The notes below the pieces were generated by a model. The model saw only the letters and a list, made by a program, of their open reading frames with translations, did no database searches and was not told the origin of the DNA. 23,469 nucleotides of DNA from WVZL01 sp041862375. GTDB lineage: Bacteria > Acidobacteriota > Aminicenantia > Aminicenantales > Aminicenantaceae. Both the position numbers and the translations under genes were made by a program. The stretch covers positions 1 through 23,469 of the forward strand of contig JBGVTE010000070.1 of NCBI GenBank assembly GCA_041862375.1, in the 5' to 3' direction. Shown piece after piece: positions 15,756 through 23,469 of the stretch (the stretch's first letter is position 1; each line of letters opens with the position of its first letter).

Positions 15756-16382
15756 GATACTTTCTCCTATATTGCTAAACATAATATGGCATCGATACAG
15801 TTGGCTGGAAAGAGCTACTCCCAGGGGTAAGGTCTTGAGGATTCTTTTAAATACAAGTATTTCCTTTTTATACTCACAACAAATACCCTTGATTTTTTGT
15901 GATTATCACTTTCTGATATCACCGGATAAACATACCACACTTTAAATAATACTTTAAATCACAAAGCAAAATAAATAATTGGCGGAGTCTATCTTATCAC
16001 AGATTGTTTAGAAGTTCTTGGTAAATTTAGTATAATCAAAGACATCAAAAAATTTGCCTTCCATTTCAAGTTCTAAGCTAAAAAGTTTATCAGTTCTTTT
16101 ATGATTCTCGATTTCGATTATGCATTGTTCTTTAATGTAATCCTCATCTGTGTACACCATGTCCTTCAGTTTTAGTTCTCACTCCCAGCCGTTGGAGGTT
16201 TGTCTCATAATAGATTTAAGCGGTGGGAGAACCCGAAGTCTTTGCTTGGCATTGAAAAACTATGTTGATAGTGTGCTTATAGTGTGATAAATTTGTTAAG
16301 ACTAATAAACCAGTGAAAGTTAGATAAAAATTCATCGATTCGGGAAGATAAATTTCTCATAAATTATTAGGGAGGGTAAAAG
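15756..16382. other. Intergenic region with one relic
   Basis: These 627 bases separate the divergent nitroreductase and dipeptidase genes. Apart from the minus-strand relic at 16008-16259, listed separately, there is no coding signal. The flanks must carry both promoters, but I cannot place them with confidence. Confidence 0.5.
16008..16259 (-). pseudogene. Unidentified gene relic with an internal stop
   Basis: On the minus strand a single frame reads through 16259-16182 (NAKQRLRVLPPLKSIMRQTS...), meets TGA at 16179-16181, and continues as ELKLKDMVYTDEDYIKEQ, then FSLELEMEGKFFDVFDY, to TAA at 16008-16010. Composition on both sides of the stop is protein-like and in the same frame, which suggests one gene broken by a point mutation. 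If translated at all, the 50-residue part could begin at the ATG 16158-16160, which has no good ribosome binding site. I do not recognise the family. Confidence 0.4.
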
Positions 16383-17528
16383 ATGGATGCTTTAAGTGAA
16401 TCAAGCAATCATCTTCATGATCGATCTCTCGTCATCGATCTGCATGTACATCCCTCATTGAAAACGTATTTGTTTAACAAAAAACTGAGCAAGAGACATA
16501 AAACAGGAGGAGCCTGGAATCCGTTAACTTTGCGTGTTGATTTGCCAAAAATTATTGAAGGGGGAGTGAATGCTGTATTTTCTTCTATCTATCTCCCTGA
16601 GAAGAAAATGATTAATGATTGTTGGTTTTTAAAGTTACTTAAACATTTTGTTGGGAAAAAACTGAGAGGATTGGTGAGAGATAATCCCTTTGATGTTACG
16701 ATGAAGATTCTTAAACACTTCGAGCAGGCCGTTTCAGAGGCAAAAAAAGACGGCAAAACAGATGCCGAAATTGCAAAATCTGTATCCGATCTGTACAGAA
16801 TTTTAGATGCAAAAAATATTGCTTTCATCCACTCCATTGAAGGAGGGCATTCGTTAGAAGGGAAAATAGAAAATTTAAGAGCCTTCTTTGATCAAGGAGT
16901 TGCTCTTCTTACACTCGCTCATTTTTATGAAAACGAAGTCGTTTGTACAGTCGGCGGTATACCGGAGAACAAGAAATTTTTATTCTGCTTCAAGAATGAA
17001 AAAGAACAATCATGCGGATTGTCAGAATTTGGTAGAAAGGTTATCGAGGAAATGATCCGGCTCGGCATGCTAATAGATTTGACCCACTGTACTCCCTTAG
17101 CAAGAGATGAGATCTATCAAATTAATAATAAAAAGAGGCCATTAATACTTTCGCATGTCGGCGTTCATGCCAAGAATCCAAAAGCGATGAATCCCGAAGA
17201 CGATGAGATAAAAACAATAGCCGATTGCGGAGGAGTTATCGGCATCATTTTTATGAATTATTGGCTTCATCCAGAGGAAAAAAAGAATGGAATGGATCTG
17301 ATTATCAATACAATTAAGCATATTAAAAAAATTGGCGGTATAGAATCGATTGCAATCGGTTCGGATTTTGATGGATTCACCGATCCACCTGATGACATTA
17401 AAGATATTTCAGAGATGCCAAAGCTGACTTATAATCTCTTGAAATCAGGATTTTCAGAAGAGGAGATTGAGAAGATTTTGAGTAAGAATATTTTAAGGAT
17501 TATTAAGGATGGGTGGGGAAAACAATAA
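16383..17528 (+). CDS. Membrane dipeptidase-like protein (peptidase M19)
   Basis: This 381-residue amidohydrolase-fold protein has all the M19 metal and substrate residues in place: His21 and His23 (IDLHVHP), Glu153 (HSIEGGH) as the bridging ligand, His235 (LIDLTHC), His258 (ILSHVG) and Asp328 (IGSDFDGF). It ends in the conserved GFSEEEIEKILSKNILRII helix. M19 enzymes hydrolyse dipeptides, including those with a C-terminal D-residue, and some act on beta-lactams such as carbapenems. There is no signal peptide, so it is probably cytosolic, with a role in peptide turnover. The length is within the family range. GGGAGG before the ATG supports the start. It stands alone on the plus strand, convergent with the broken enoyl-CoA hydratase. 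Confidence 0.9.
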   Translation: MDALSESSNHLHDRSLVIDLHVHPSLKTYLFNKKLSKRHKTGGAWNPLTLRVDLPKIIEGGVNAVFSSIYLPEKKMINDCWFLKLLKHFVGKKLRGLVRDNPFDVTMKILKHFEQAVSEAKKDGKTDAEIAKSVSDLYRILDAKNIAFIHSIEGGHSLEGKIENLRAFFDQGVALLTLAHFYENEVVCTVGGIPENKKFLFCFKNEKEQSCGLSEFGRKVIEEMIRLGMLIDLTHCTPLARDEIYQINNKKRPLILSHVGVHAKNPKAMNPEDDEIKTIADCGGVIGIIFMNYWLHPEEKKNGMDLIINTIKHIKKIGGIESIAIGSDFDGFTDPPDDIKDISEMPKLTYNLLKSGFSEEEIEKILSKNILRIIKDGWGKQ

Positions 17529-17649
17529 CATGGGCTGAAAATCATGTTTATTTACGAGCAGTGTCAATTCAAATTCGACCTTAAACAGGTGTAATAATAA
17601 AAGCCTGCCTTGACAATTAATCTTTGTTAATTATTAGATGATTGCCAAG

Positions 17650-18177
17650 TTATGAATAGATCTTTATGTCTTTCAGGTTTTTCCAGGTTTTTTTAGAATA
17701 CCATATATCTACAAATTCACGAATAGAGGTCTTTTCTCTCTTGACCATTCTTTCTGCTACAGTGTTTCTCAAAAGTCGCTTAATGCTTCTGAATGCCATA
17801 TTTTCTTTTTTTGCGAAATCTCTGGCTGCTTTCCTGGCATCTTCTATTAAATTCTCTTTATCGGATATCTTATCTATAAGTCCCAACTGGCTTGCTTCAT
17901 CTGCAGTGTACATTGCTCCGCTATAAAGTATTGATTGAGCGTTCTTTTGCCCGACACAATATTTAAGCATTTCGACACTTCCAGCAAACAACGATGAACC
18001 AAAACTAATTTCATTTAATGATATTTTTGCTTTTTCCGAAACCATAATCCTGTAGTCACAGGCTAAGGCCAGCATGCAGCCTCCGGCAATAGTGTGACCA
18101 TTTAATGCATTTACTTTTCCTCGATTTAAAGTAACAGTCCCAATGTCGTCATCTTTTGTAACACTTACAAAATTCAT
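17650..18177 (-). pseudogene. Enoyl-CoA hydratase/isomerase with in-frame internal deletion
   Basis: This 175-residue ORF belongs to the crotonase family, whose members are about 255-260 residues. It begins normally (NFVSVTKDDDIGTVTLNRGK, VNALN), then jumps directly to GHTIAGGCMLALACDYRIM, the second oxyanion-hole segment. The 60-70 residues between them are missing, including the first oxyanion-hole loop (usually xxFSxGxD). In relatives ALN occurs on both sides of this gap, so recombination between short repeats is a likely cause. The junction lies at about 18100-18112. The rest (NEISFG, ADEASQLGLIDKI, C-terminal helices) looks intact. AGGAGG five bases before ATG 18177 supports this start; an ATG at 18207 has no such site. 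The protein is probably inactive, though the frame is still open. Confidence 0.75.
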
Positions 18178-18253
18178 GATGTCCTCCTTTTCTTTATTTA
18201 TAGCCATATAACTATCACAATAACTATAACTTATTTTGAGGCTTATGAGCGTC

Positions 18254-18310
18254 TGGTCAAAATGAGGTCTACTTCATTTGGTCAGAATCGAGCTATATTC
18301 CTGGGATCTG
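18254..18310. mobile_element. Possible remnant of an IS21-family terminus
   Basis: Two direct repeats, TGGTCAAAATGAG (18254-18266) and TGGTCAGAATCGAG (18279-18292), are spaced 25 bp apart. Repeated TGGTCA-type units near the ends are typical of IS21-like elements, where the transposase binds several copies. No istA or istB coding sequence is present. The adjoining frame at 18327 lacks its 5' end, as expected if an element had cut into it. Confidence 0.3.
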
Positions 18311-18326
18311 ACTCAGAGACTATTGA

Positions 18327-18461
18327 GCCTTGGACTCTAATATCCCATGTAGTACAATAGATGGCGGAAGGTCAGTAGATCCAAAAGAAGTTGTAGTTGA
18401 GTATGATCTTTCTGAAGGAAAAGGTTTCTATAGAGGAAAATTTTTTAAAGAGGTCGAATAA
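18327..18461 (+). pseudogene. 5'-truncated gene fragment
   Basis: A 44-codon frame (STIDGGRSVDPKEVVVEYDL, then SEGKGFYRGKFFKEVE) ends at TAA 18459-18461. It has no ATG or GTG start and no ribosome binding site; a TTG at 18330 is the only candidate. Composition is protein-like. It abuts the IS21-like sequence upstream and the next frame downstream. I do not recognise it. Confidence 0.35.
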
Positions 18462-18683
18462 ATTAGAAAGCTTATTCTGATCGTTATATTCATAGTTATC
18501 CTGGGGATAATTTTTGCTGATGTGATTTCGCCTGATTCAGTACAGGGTGAAGTGTTATTATCAGGGAATATTGATGGATTAAACTCAGTATTATTAATTA
18601 AAAATGGCAACAATTATTTTCTCAATGGTCATCCCATTCACCTTGATATGACGTTTGTGTTGGCAAATCTATTAAAACCATGA
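18462..18683 (+). CDS. Small exported or membrane protein with ATT start, or a start-codon mutant
   Basis: Directly after the preceding stop, a 73-codon frame begins ATT-AGA-AAG and encodes a classic export signal (RKLILIVIFIVILGIIFAD) followed by about 53 residues with GEVLLSGNIDGLNSVLLIK and ending NLLKP. AGAGG lies eight or nine bases before the ATT, the right distance for a ribosome binding site. ATT is a rare but real start codon, as in infC; alternatively ATG has mutated to ATT and the gene is dead. In-frame GTG codons lie after the hydrophobic segment and would remove it. I do not recognise the family. Its pairing with the upstream fragment, with no gap, suggests a former operon. Confidence 0.4.
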   Translation: MRKLILIVIFIVILGIIFADVISPDSVQGEVLLSGNIDGLNSVLLIKNGNNYFLNGHPIHLDMTFVLANLLKP

Positions 18684-18814
18684 AAAAAGACACAGATATG
18701 AAGAGGGAAGTCTGTGGCCTTGAGTGAAAAATAATCTTGTGTAAATAAATTTTACGTTTGTAATAAAATTAAATGAGAAAGAGCTCATAAACTACAGCAC
18801 TGCCCCTATTGAAA

Positions 18815-18831
18815 TTGGCACATTTTTTGCT
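18815..18831 (+). promoter_or_regulatory. Sigma-54 (RpoN) promoter of the TPR / M1 peptidase operon
   Basis: TTGGCAC, five bases (ATTTT), then TTGCT matches the -24/-12 consensus (TGGCACG-N4-TTGCW) at every conserved base except G7. GG (18817-18818) and GC (18829-18830) are separated by exactly 10 bases. The transcript would start near 18842, about 106 nt before the TPR gene. No sigma-54 activator gene is in the window. Confidence 0.65.
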
Positions 18832-18947
18832 AATTTCAAAAGCAGGAATTAGATATTAAAGAGAGACATCAAAAATACTTAGAGACAGTATAAATGTTAC
18901 AGGAGTGATATTTATCCTTTTCGGAAGGTAGAAAAAGATTTAAATTG

Positions 18948-20726
18948 ATGGGAAGCGAAGGAATACTTAAGATAAAAAATATTTTACTGATCTTTTTATT
19001 AATCATTTTTTCAGGGGGGTATAGTTTATATTCTCAAGAAGATGAAGATGCGGTTAAATTCGCGGACCGTTTGATGTGTTTTTCGAACTATAAGCAGGCT
19101 GTTCATTATTATAATCTAGCCATTGAAAGTAATCCCGCGATTAGGAAGATCAGAGTGAGGCAGGGATATGCATATTTCCAGCTGAAAGAATATGATGACG
19201 CAGTAAGAGTATTGAAGGAGGAAATTTCTCTTTTTCCTGATGACTGTGAGGCATACATACTTTTAGGATACATTTACTTTAAACGGGATAAATTCGAAGA
19301 TGCAATGGAGGTCTGCGGGGCATATGAGACGAAATTTAGAAGGTACTTGCATGAGGAAGCTTATAATAAGGGATTCAGATTTTCCTTGCAGGTAAAGGAT
19401 GTAAGGCTTGATCGTATTCTGGCAGATATAAGAAATGAAAATCAAAATATCAGTTTGCCGAATTTCATCTTAGGGCTCTATCACAAAAGTAAAGGGAATT
19501 TTTCAGAATCAGCAGCACATATCAATCTGGCTCAAAGGTGGGGACACCGTCCAGTAGACTGTTATCTTCAACTGATAGATATTGAATTAATTAGAAGTAA
19601 TTGGAAAGATGCCTTAAAAAAGACACAAGAAGCATTGAGGATAAAAGGCCCTCAAGCTGAATTTTATTTCATGATGGGATATATCTATCAACAGCTAAAA
19701 GAGATAGAGAATGCTATCTCATGCTTTGAAAAAGCTCTCGAGATTAAACCTTTTCTGGTTGAGGCAATGAGAAATTTATCCATTCTTTACTACAACCAGC
19801 AGGAATTTAAGAAAGCTTCAGATTTATTCGAAAGGTTTCTCAGGATTAATCTCCATGATGTCTATGATAAGTACGATTTTAAATATTCATTAGCAAAGTT
19901 AGAATTGACTAAAAATTTAGTAGATAAAATGGAATTAGAATACATATATCCATTAGAGAGTGAGGTCCATTTTAGCTCAAAGGCAATAAATGAGGCTGCT
20001 TTAGCTCTGGTCAGGAATGGGAGATTAAAAGAAGCTATAGGGTTAATGAAAAATTTTCTAAAAATTGATGATACTTCTCCGGAAATAAACTATAACCTCG
20101 GGCAGCTTTATAATATCTACAATAAAATAGATAAAGCTTTGGAGTATGCCTATAGGGCAGTTGAACTTGACCGAGACTTTAAGGATGCATATGACTTAAT
20201 TGGAAACATATATTTCAAAATCCATGATTACGAAAGATCCATTCAAGCCTACAGAGAAGTTCTGTTAATTAATTCTAGAGATGCAATGGGATATTATAAT
20301 TTGGGCTGTGTTTTTTATGCTGCGAAAAGTTTTGATGAAGCAGAAGATTGTTGGGAGAAGGCAATTAAATATGAAAGAGGAATAAAATCAGTAAAAGACA
20401 GAGATAAAATTTCGGAAGATGAGCTTTCTGTGTCTTTAGTAGTCCTTGAAAAACCTATTGCATTTCGTGCCTATAAATCCCTGGGCGGCCTCTATCTTGA
20501 GAGAAATTACCCTGAAAAGGCCCTTGAGGCTTTTAAAAAGGCAATTGAACTGGAATCAAACGATCCAGAGCCGTATTATGAAGCAGGAAAGATTTATCAG
20601 GCGAAATCAGCACAGGATAAAGAGTATATGGCTAAAGCTATTTCTTATTTGGAGAAGTACCTCTTTTTGGGCGGAAAGAAGGAGGAAGAAGTTAAAGATT
20701 TATTAAAGAGAATTAAAGAGAAATGA
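18948..20726 (+). CDS. Exported TPR-repeat protein
   Basis: This 592-residue protein has a signal peptide or anchor (basic KIK, then ILLIFLLIIFSGG, with possible cleavage near SLYSQ) and is otherwise almost wholly tetratricopeptide repeats, at least ten. Examples are AYFQLKEYDDAVRVLKEEI, NLGQLYNIYNKIDKALEYAY, YYNLGCVFYAAKSFDEAEDC and LGGLYLERNYPEKALEAFKK, each with the usual small and aromatic positions. No catalytic domain is present, so it probably acts as a protein-binding scaffold in the periplasm or at the inner membrane. I chose ATG 18948 over the adjacent TTG at 18945; no good ribosome binding site is close to either. A sigma-54 promoter lies 117-133 bases upstream. The M1-type peptidase follows after 78 bases on the same strand, so the two are likely co-transcribed. 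Confidence 0.85.
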   Translation: MGSEGILKIKNILLIFLLIIFSGGYSLYSQEDEDAVKFADRLMCFSNYKQAVHYYNLAIESNPAIRKIRVRQGYAYFQLKEYDDAVRVLKEEISLFPDDCEAYILLGYIYFKRDKFEDAMEVCGAYETKFRRYLHEEAYNKGFRFSLQVKDVRLDRILADIRNENQNISLPNFILGLYHKSKGNFSESAAHINLAQRWGHRPVDCYLQLIDIELIRSNWKDALKKTQEALRIKGPQAEFYFMMGYIYQQLKEIENAISCFEKALEIKPFLVEAMRNLSILYYNQQEFKKASDLFERFLRINLHDVYDKYDFKYSLAKLELTKNLVDKMELEYIYPLESEVHFSSKAINEAALALVRNGRLKEAIGLMKNFLKIDDTSPEINYNLGQLYNIYNKIDKALEYAYRAVELDRDFKDAYDLIGNIYFKIHDYERSIQAYREVLLINSRDAMGYYNLGCVFYAAKSFDEAEDCWEKAIKYERGIKSVKDRDKISEDELSVSLVVLEKPIAFRAYKSLGGLYLERNYPEKALEAFKKAIELESNDPEPYYEAGKIYQAKSAQDKEYMAKAISYLEKYLFLGGKKEEEVKDLLKRIKEK

Positions 20727-20804
20727 GGATGCCAATTCCAGTCTTATTCCTCTGTCAGCAGTAATTTTAATTCTAACAATAGTAACTAATCTGATCTTTT
20801 ATAC

Positions 20805-22835
20805 ATGCTTAAAGTACTTACAATGAACTCTTGGAAGAAGTTATGGCCGCTGGTTGCTGTGATTGTACCGTTAATATGCTGGTCGTCGAAAGCGTTTTCA
20901 CAGCATGATTATGTGTCTGGGATGGAAAAGTTTCCTGATATTGACATTATTCACTATGACCTTCGAGCAGAATTTCGCAGTGATACAGAAAGTGTTCACG
21001 CTAAGGCTATCGTGGTATTCGAAATGAGGGAATCCGGATCTGATTTTGTTATTTTCGAGATTGATAGAAGTGTTAAAATCTCGAAAGTGAAAGATAAACA
21101 GGGGAATACACTTAAATTCGAACAACCTGAAGACAGTGATTGTGTTGAGGTCAGGTTCTCTAAGCCTATCAGGAATAAGGAAGTTTTAAAAATAGAGTTG
21201 GATTATGTTTGTAACTTTCCGCTGCTCCAGGGAGTACACACCAAGCAAGAGATTGATAGCGGTCTTCGCAAGGGGAACTATTTTTTTCTCAGGAAGTGGT
21301 ATCCCATAAATGATTACTTTTGTGACCAAGCTTCTGCTGAATTCACGTTCACAGCACCTAAAAATTATGAAGTTTTAACAAGCGGAGAGGAAATATCAGC
21401 GGAGTTTCGGGATGATGAAAAAATATCTCGTTGGAGAAGTTTCGGGTCATCGAATGTATATTTTGTGTTTGCAGGACCTTTCATACGGTATGCTTATGAG
21501 GATCAAGTGCCCAGGATATTCATTTATTTGGATACAGAAGATAGGGCAGTTGCGAATAATGCGAGAGAGAAAGCCGTTGACATTCTCCAGTATTACGAGG
21601 AGCTCCTCTGTCCCTATCCTTATCCTGTGGTTCACCTTGTGACATCGCATAAGAGAATTCCGGTGGGCATGAATGGTCTCACTCATATTGACTACGCTCA
21701 ATTCTCACAGAAATACAGATATTCTGAATGGATATGGAGTCATGAGCTGGCTCATCACTGGTTTGGAGGGATTGTCAGCTCTAAGACTCCTGAAGATTAT
21801 TGTTTATTAATGGAAGCATCTGCTGAATACTTGTCTAAGTTGTATATCCAATCAATTAAAGGAGAAAAACAGTTCAGAACAGACCTTGAAGTTCAAAGGT
21901 TGAGCGCTCTTAGGGGCTATGAGATTGCGCCGATAACAAAATATTATACCATGCGCAGAGGTGGAGATTTCCTCTACGCCAAGGGATTCTACATATTTCA
22001 TATGCTTCGAGATATCATGGGAGAGGAAAAGTTCTTTAGTATGCTGAAAAAGCTGGTAAGAAATTTTTACATGAAGGAGGCCGGAATCCAGGATCTTCAG
22101 AAGCTGGCAGAAGGATTCTATGGGATATCTCTAGGATGGTTCTTTAATCAGTGGGTGTATGGAACTGGAATTCCAGAATATGAATTAGCATATCAAATCA
22201 ATTCAAAAGGTAATGGAACATATAAAATTTCGGGCAGCATTAAACAAAAGTCAGTTAAATTTCGTATGCCAGTTGAAGTAGTGGCTGCGAGTGCGGACAG
22301 TAAGAACGCAATCAGGGCTATTGTCGAAAATCAGGAAAATCCGTTTCAGTTTGAAGTCTCTTTCGAGCCCGATACAGTATTATTAGATCCTGAATTCAAA
22401 GCCCTTCGATGGGATGAGAGTATAAGGATCTGGTTATACACGTCGAATGCAAGAAAGTTAAAACGTAAGAAGAAATATAATCAGGCAGTGGAATTATTAG
22501 ACAGGGCACTTACTATAAATCCTAGGTGTTCATGGGCAGCTTTTGAAAGGGCTGATGTTGCATTCGATTTAGGTCGATATGAATTAGCTGTTCAGTACTG
22601 TAAGCGAGCGCTCAAGGGTGATTTGGATTTCCATATGATTCCCTGGCCTGAAGAACAGATGAGGCAGGCAATATATCTTTTGCAGGGTCTTTCACAGGAC
22701 CTCTTAGGACAACGTCAGGAAGCTGTTGGCAGTTACAGGAAAGTTATTGCCATGGGTCGTGACCCACGGTTTGCTTTGTATTATGATTATGCCAAAAAAT
22801 ATATTGAAAAGCCCTTTTCGATAAAGCAACAGTGA
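20805..22835 (+). CDS. Secreted M1-family metallopeptidase with C-terminal TPR region
   Basis: This 676-residue protein has a signal peptide (WKKLWPLVAVIVPLICWSS, then KAFSQ). An N-terminal beta domain (about 45-235) opens with IIHYDLRAEFRSDTESVHAK as in aminopeptidase N relatives. The gluzincin site is HELAH at 313-317 with Glu337 (LMEASAEYL) as third ligand; the spacing is 19 rather than the usual 18 residues. The GAMEN exopeptidase motif is replaced by VGMNG at 287-291, so N-terminal amine recognition may differ. YAKGFYIFHML at 391-401 supplies the catalytic Tyr. The domain ends near GIPEY. Residues about 545-665 are TPR-like (NQAVELLDRALTINPRCSWA, RYELAVQYCKRAL). An in-frame ATG six codons on is an alternative start; neither has a clear ribosome binding site. 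Co-transcribed with the TPR protein, its probable partner. Confidence 0.85.
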   Translation: MLKVLTMNSWKKLWPLVAVIVPLICWSSKAFSQHDYVSGMEKFPDIDIIHYDLRAEFRSDTESVHAKAIVVFEMRESGSDFVIFEIDRSVKISKVKDKQGNTLKFEQPEDSDCVEVRFSKPIRNKEVLKIELDYVCNFPLLQGVHTKQEIDSGLRKGNYFFLRKWYPINDYFCDQASAEFTFTAPKNYEVLTSGEEISAEFRDDEKISRWRSFGSSNVYFVFAGPFIRYAYEDQVPRIFIYLDTEDRAVANNAREKAVDILQYYEELLCPYPYPVVHLVTSHKRIPVGMNGLTHIDYAQFSQKYRYSEWIWSHELAHHWFGGIVSSKTPEDYCLLMEASAEYLSKLYIQSIKGEKQFRTDLEVQRLSALRGYEIAPITKYYTMRRGGDFLYAKGFYIFHMLRDIMGEEKFFSMLKKLVRNFYMKEAGIQDLQKLAEGFYGISLGWFFNQWVYGTGIPEYELAYQINSKGNGTYKISGSIKQKSVKFRMPVEVVAASADSKNAIRAIVENQENPFQFEVSFEPDTVLLDPEFKALRWDESIRIWLYTSNARKLKRKKKYNQAVELLDRALTINPRCSWAAFERADVAFDLGRYELAVQYCKRALKGDLDFHMIPWPEEQMRQAIYLLQGLSQDLLGQRQEAVGSYRKVIAMGRDPRFALYYDYAKKYIEKPFSIKQQ

Positions 22836-22863
22836 ACCGGTAGATTTATTGATGCCCATTTTT

Positions 22864-22888
22864 CCTCTGCTGTAAATAAAAGCAGAGG
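22864..22888 (+). terminator. Hairpin between convergent genes
   Basis: A perfect 8-bp stem (CCTCTGCT / AGCAGAGG) with a 9-base AT-rich loop lies 29 bases after the M1 peptidase stop and about 100 bases past the end of the convergent small gene. The T-run after it is poor (TCTTCTTTTG), so termination may be only moderate. Confidence 0.5.
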
Positions 22889-22984
22889 TGAGTCTTCTTT
22901 TGAAGTAAAATCCCACTTAACTTCCCCCAATGTATTGCTGTGGATGATATTAAGACTCACGCACAACAGAGTATGGTTTTTTTA

Positions 22985-23287
22985 TTAAGCTTTAGATAAT
23001 CTAAATTCTACAGCCTTTCTTGCTTCAAAAAGTATTTTGGATATCATTTTGTGAGCTTCTGCTTCTTCCAATTCGTTTTTGGATGCTTTCCTGGCTAATT
23101 CTTGAAGCTCTTTATCTTGTAAATTTGGCTTGTATTCAGGGTATAACGTTTTAATAATGAATATGATTGCGAGACATAGATGTATTCTAATTGTTGCAGA
23201 GAAATTTAAATCATATCCTTTAGAAACCAAATTAATATATTCTTCCATCCAGTCATTTATAAGAACTTGATATCTTTTATTGAGCAC
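22985..23287 (-). CDS. Small helical protein of unknown function
   Basis: I do not recognise this protein. The start is set by a very good ribosome binding site, AGGAGG, five bases before a GTG at 23287. It gives 100 residues: a short basic/aromatic N-terminus (LNKRYQVLINDWMEEYINL), a hydrophobic segment (IHLCLAIIFIIKTLYPEY) that may be one buried or membrane helix, and a charged helical C-terminus (LEEAEAHKMISKILFEARKA). Upstream in-frame ATG codons at 23362 and 23338 would extend it by 25 or 17 residues, but lack a ribosome binding site. It converges on the M1 peptidase gene. Confidence 0.55.
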   Translation of the reverse strand: MLNKRYQVLINDWMEEYINLVSKGYDLNFSATIRIHLCLAIIFIIKTLYPEYKPNLQDKELQELARKASKNELEEAEAHKMISKILFEARKAVEFRLSKA

Positions 23288-23469
23288 TCTATCCTCCTGT
23301 CCTTTGAATATTACCACATTTTTAGTGTGAGTCACCATTATTAACTTAACATAAACATACATTTAAAAATATTAAATAGATTTTATCCCATATCCCCCAT
23401 ATTAAATACAAAAATCACCCTAACTTGTTATTATATAAGAAGATAGATGTTGATAATGGCACAAAAAAT

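Larger units (their letters stand above)
18178..18947. other. Intergenic region with relics and a promoter
   Basis: These 770 bases hold, in order, an IS21-like end sequence (18254-18310), two open frames without normal starts (18327-18461 and 18462-18683), and a sigma-54 promoter (18815-18831). Each is listed separately. Nothing else is supported. Confidence 0.5.

Noticed and set aside
15754..15945. 63-codon plus-strand ORF overlapping the nitroreductase start
   Set aside because: No ribosome binding site; composition is that of the intergenic region and it overlaps the divergent gene's start.
1..23469. tRNA, rRNA, CRISPR arrays, integrases or complete IS elements
   Set aside because: No tRNA-like cloverleaf motifs, no spaced direct repeats of CRISPR type and no transposase or integrase coding sequence were found by eye.

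Overview
The window looks like a chromosomal segment of a Gram-negative, moderately AT-rich bacterium. A Candidatus Aminicenantota / Acidobacteriota-type genome is my best guess. The basis is the combination of a zinc-ribbon Ser/Thr kinase fused to TolB/FlgO-like and TPR regions, two large CBM9-DUF5916 outer-membrane proteins, a BlaI/M56 pair resembling those of Bacteroidetes, and many secreted enzymes. No rRNA, tRNA, CRISPR array or complete mobile element is visible. The taxonomic call is inference from gene content only.

Layout: 1-677 is mostly non-coding but holds a relic of a TPR-protein tail and a candidate sigma-54 promoter ahead of a secreted Ntn hydrolase (678-1745). A minus-strand block follows: a DUF5916 barrel protein (2133-4412) and a RidA-family lipoprotein (4577-5038), separated by a hairpin. 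A large eukaryotic-type kinase/TPR receptor (5466-7970) is followed at once by another copy of the TPR-tail relic. Next come a membrane acyltransferase (8480-9631), the BlaI-type repressor/M56 protease pair (9799-11707) ending in a strong terminator (11808-11850), and a second DUF5916 protein on the minus strand (11877-14135).

The stretch 14136-18947 is gene-poor and full of decay. It holds an SDR C-terminal relic, an exported nitroreductase-fold protein (15099-15755), an unidentified minus-strand relic with an internal stop, an intact M19 dipeptidase (16383-17528), an enoyl-CoA hydratase that has lost its oxyanion-hole segment (17650-18177), an IS21-like end sequence, and two open frames without normal start codons. 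A well-formed sigma-54 promoter (18815-18831) then precedes a probable operon of an exported TPR protein (18948-20726) and a secreted M1-type metallopeptidase with a C-terminal TPR region (20805-22835). A small helical protein of unknown function (22985-23287, minus) closes the window.

The clearest regulatory logic is at 9746-9799. A consensus sigma-70 promoter carries two 16-bp dyads exactly 20 bp apart, one over the -35 and one in the spacer, and the predicted transcript start lies within about 3 nt of the repressor ATG. The M56 protease it controls carries, outside the membrane, three tandem helical units with an exact 62-residue period instead of a recognised sensor domain. That is the most novel-looking system here.
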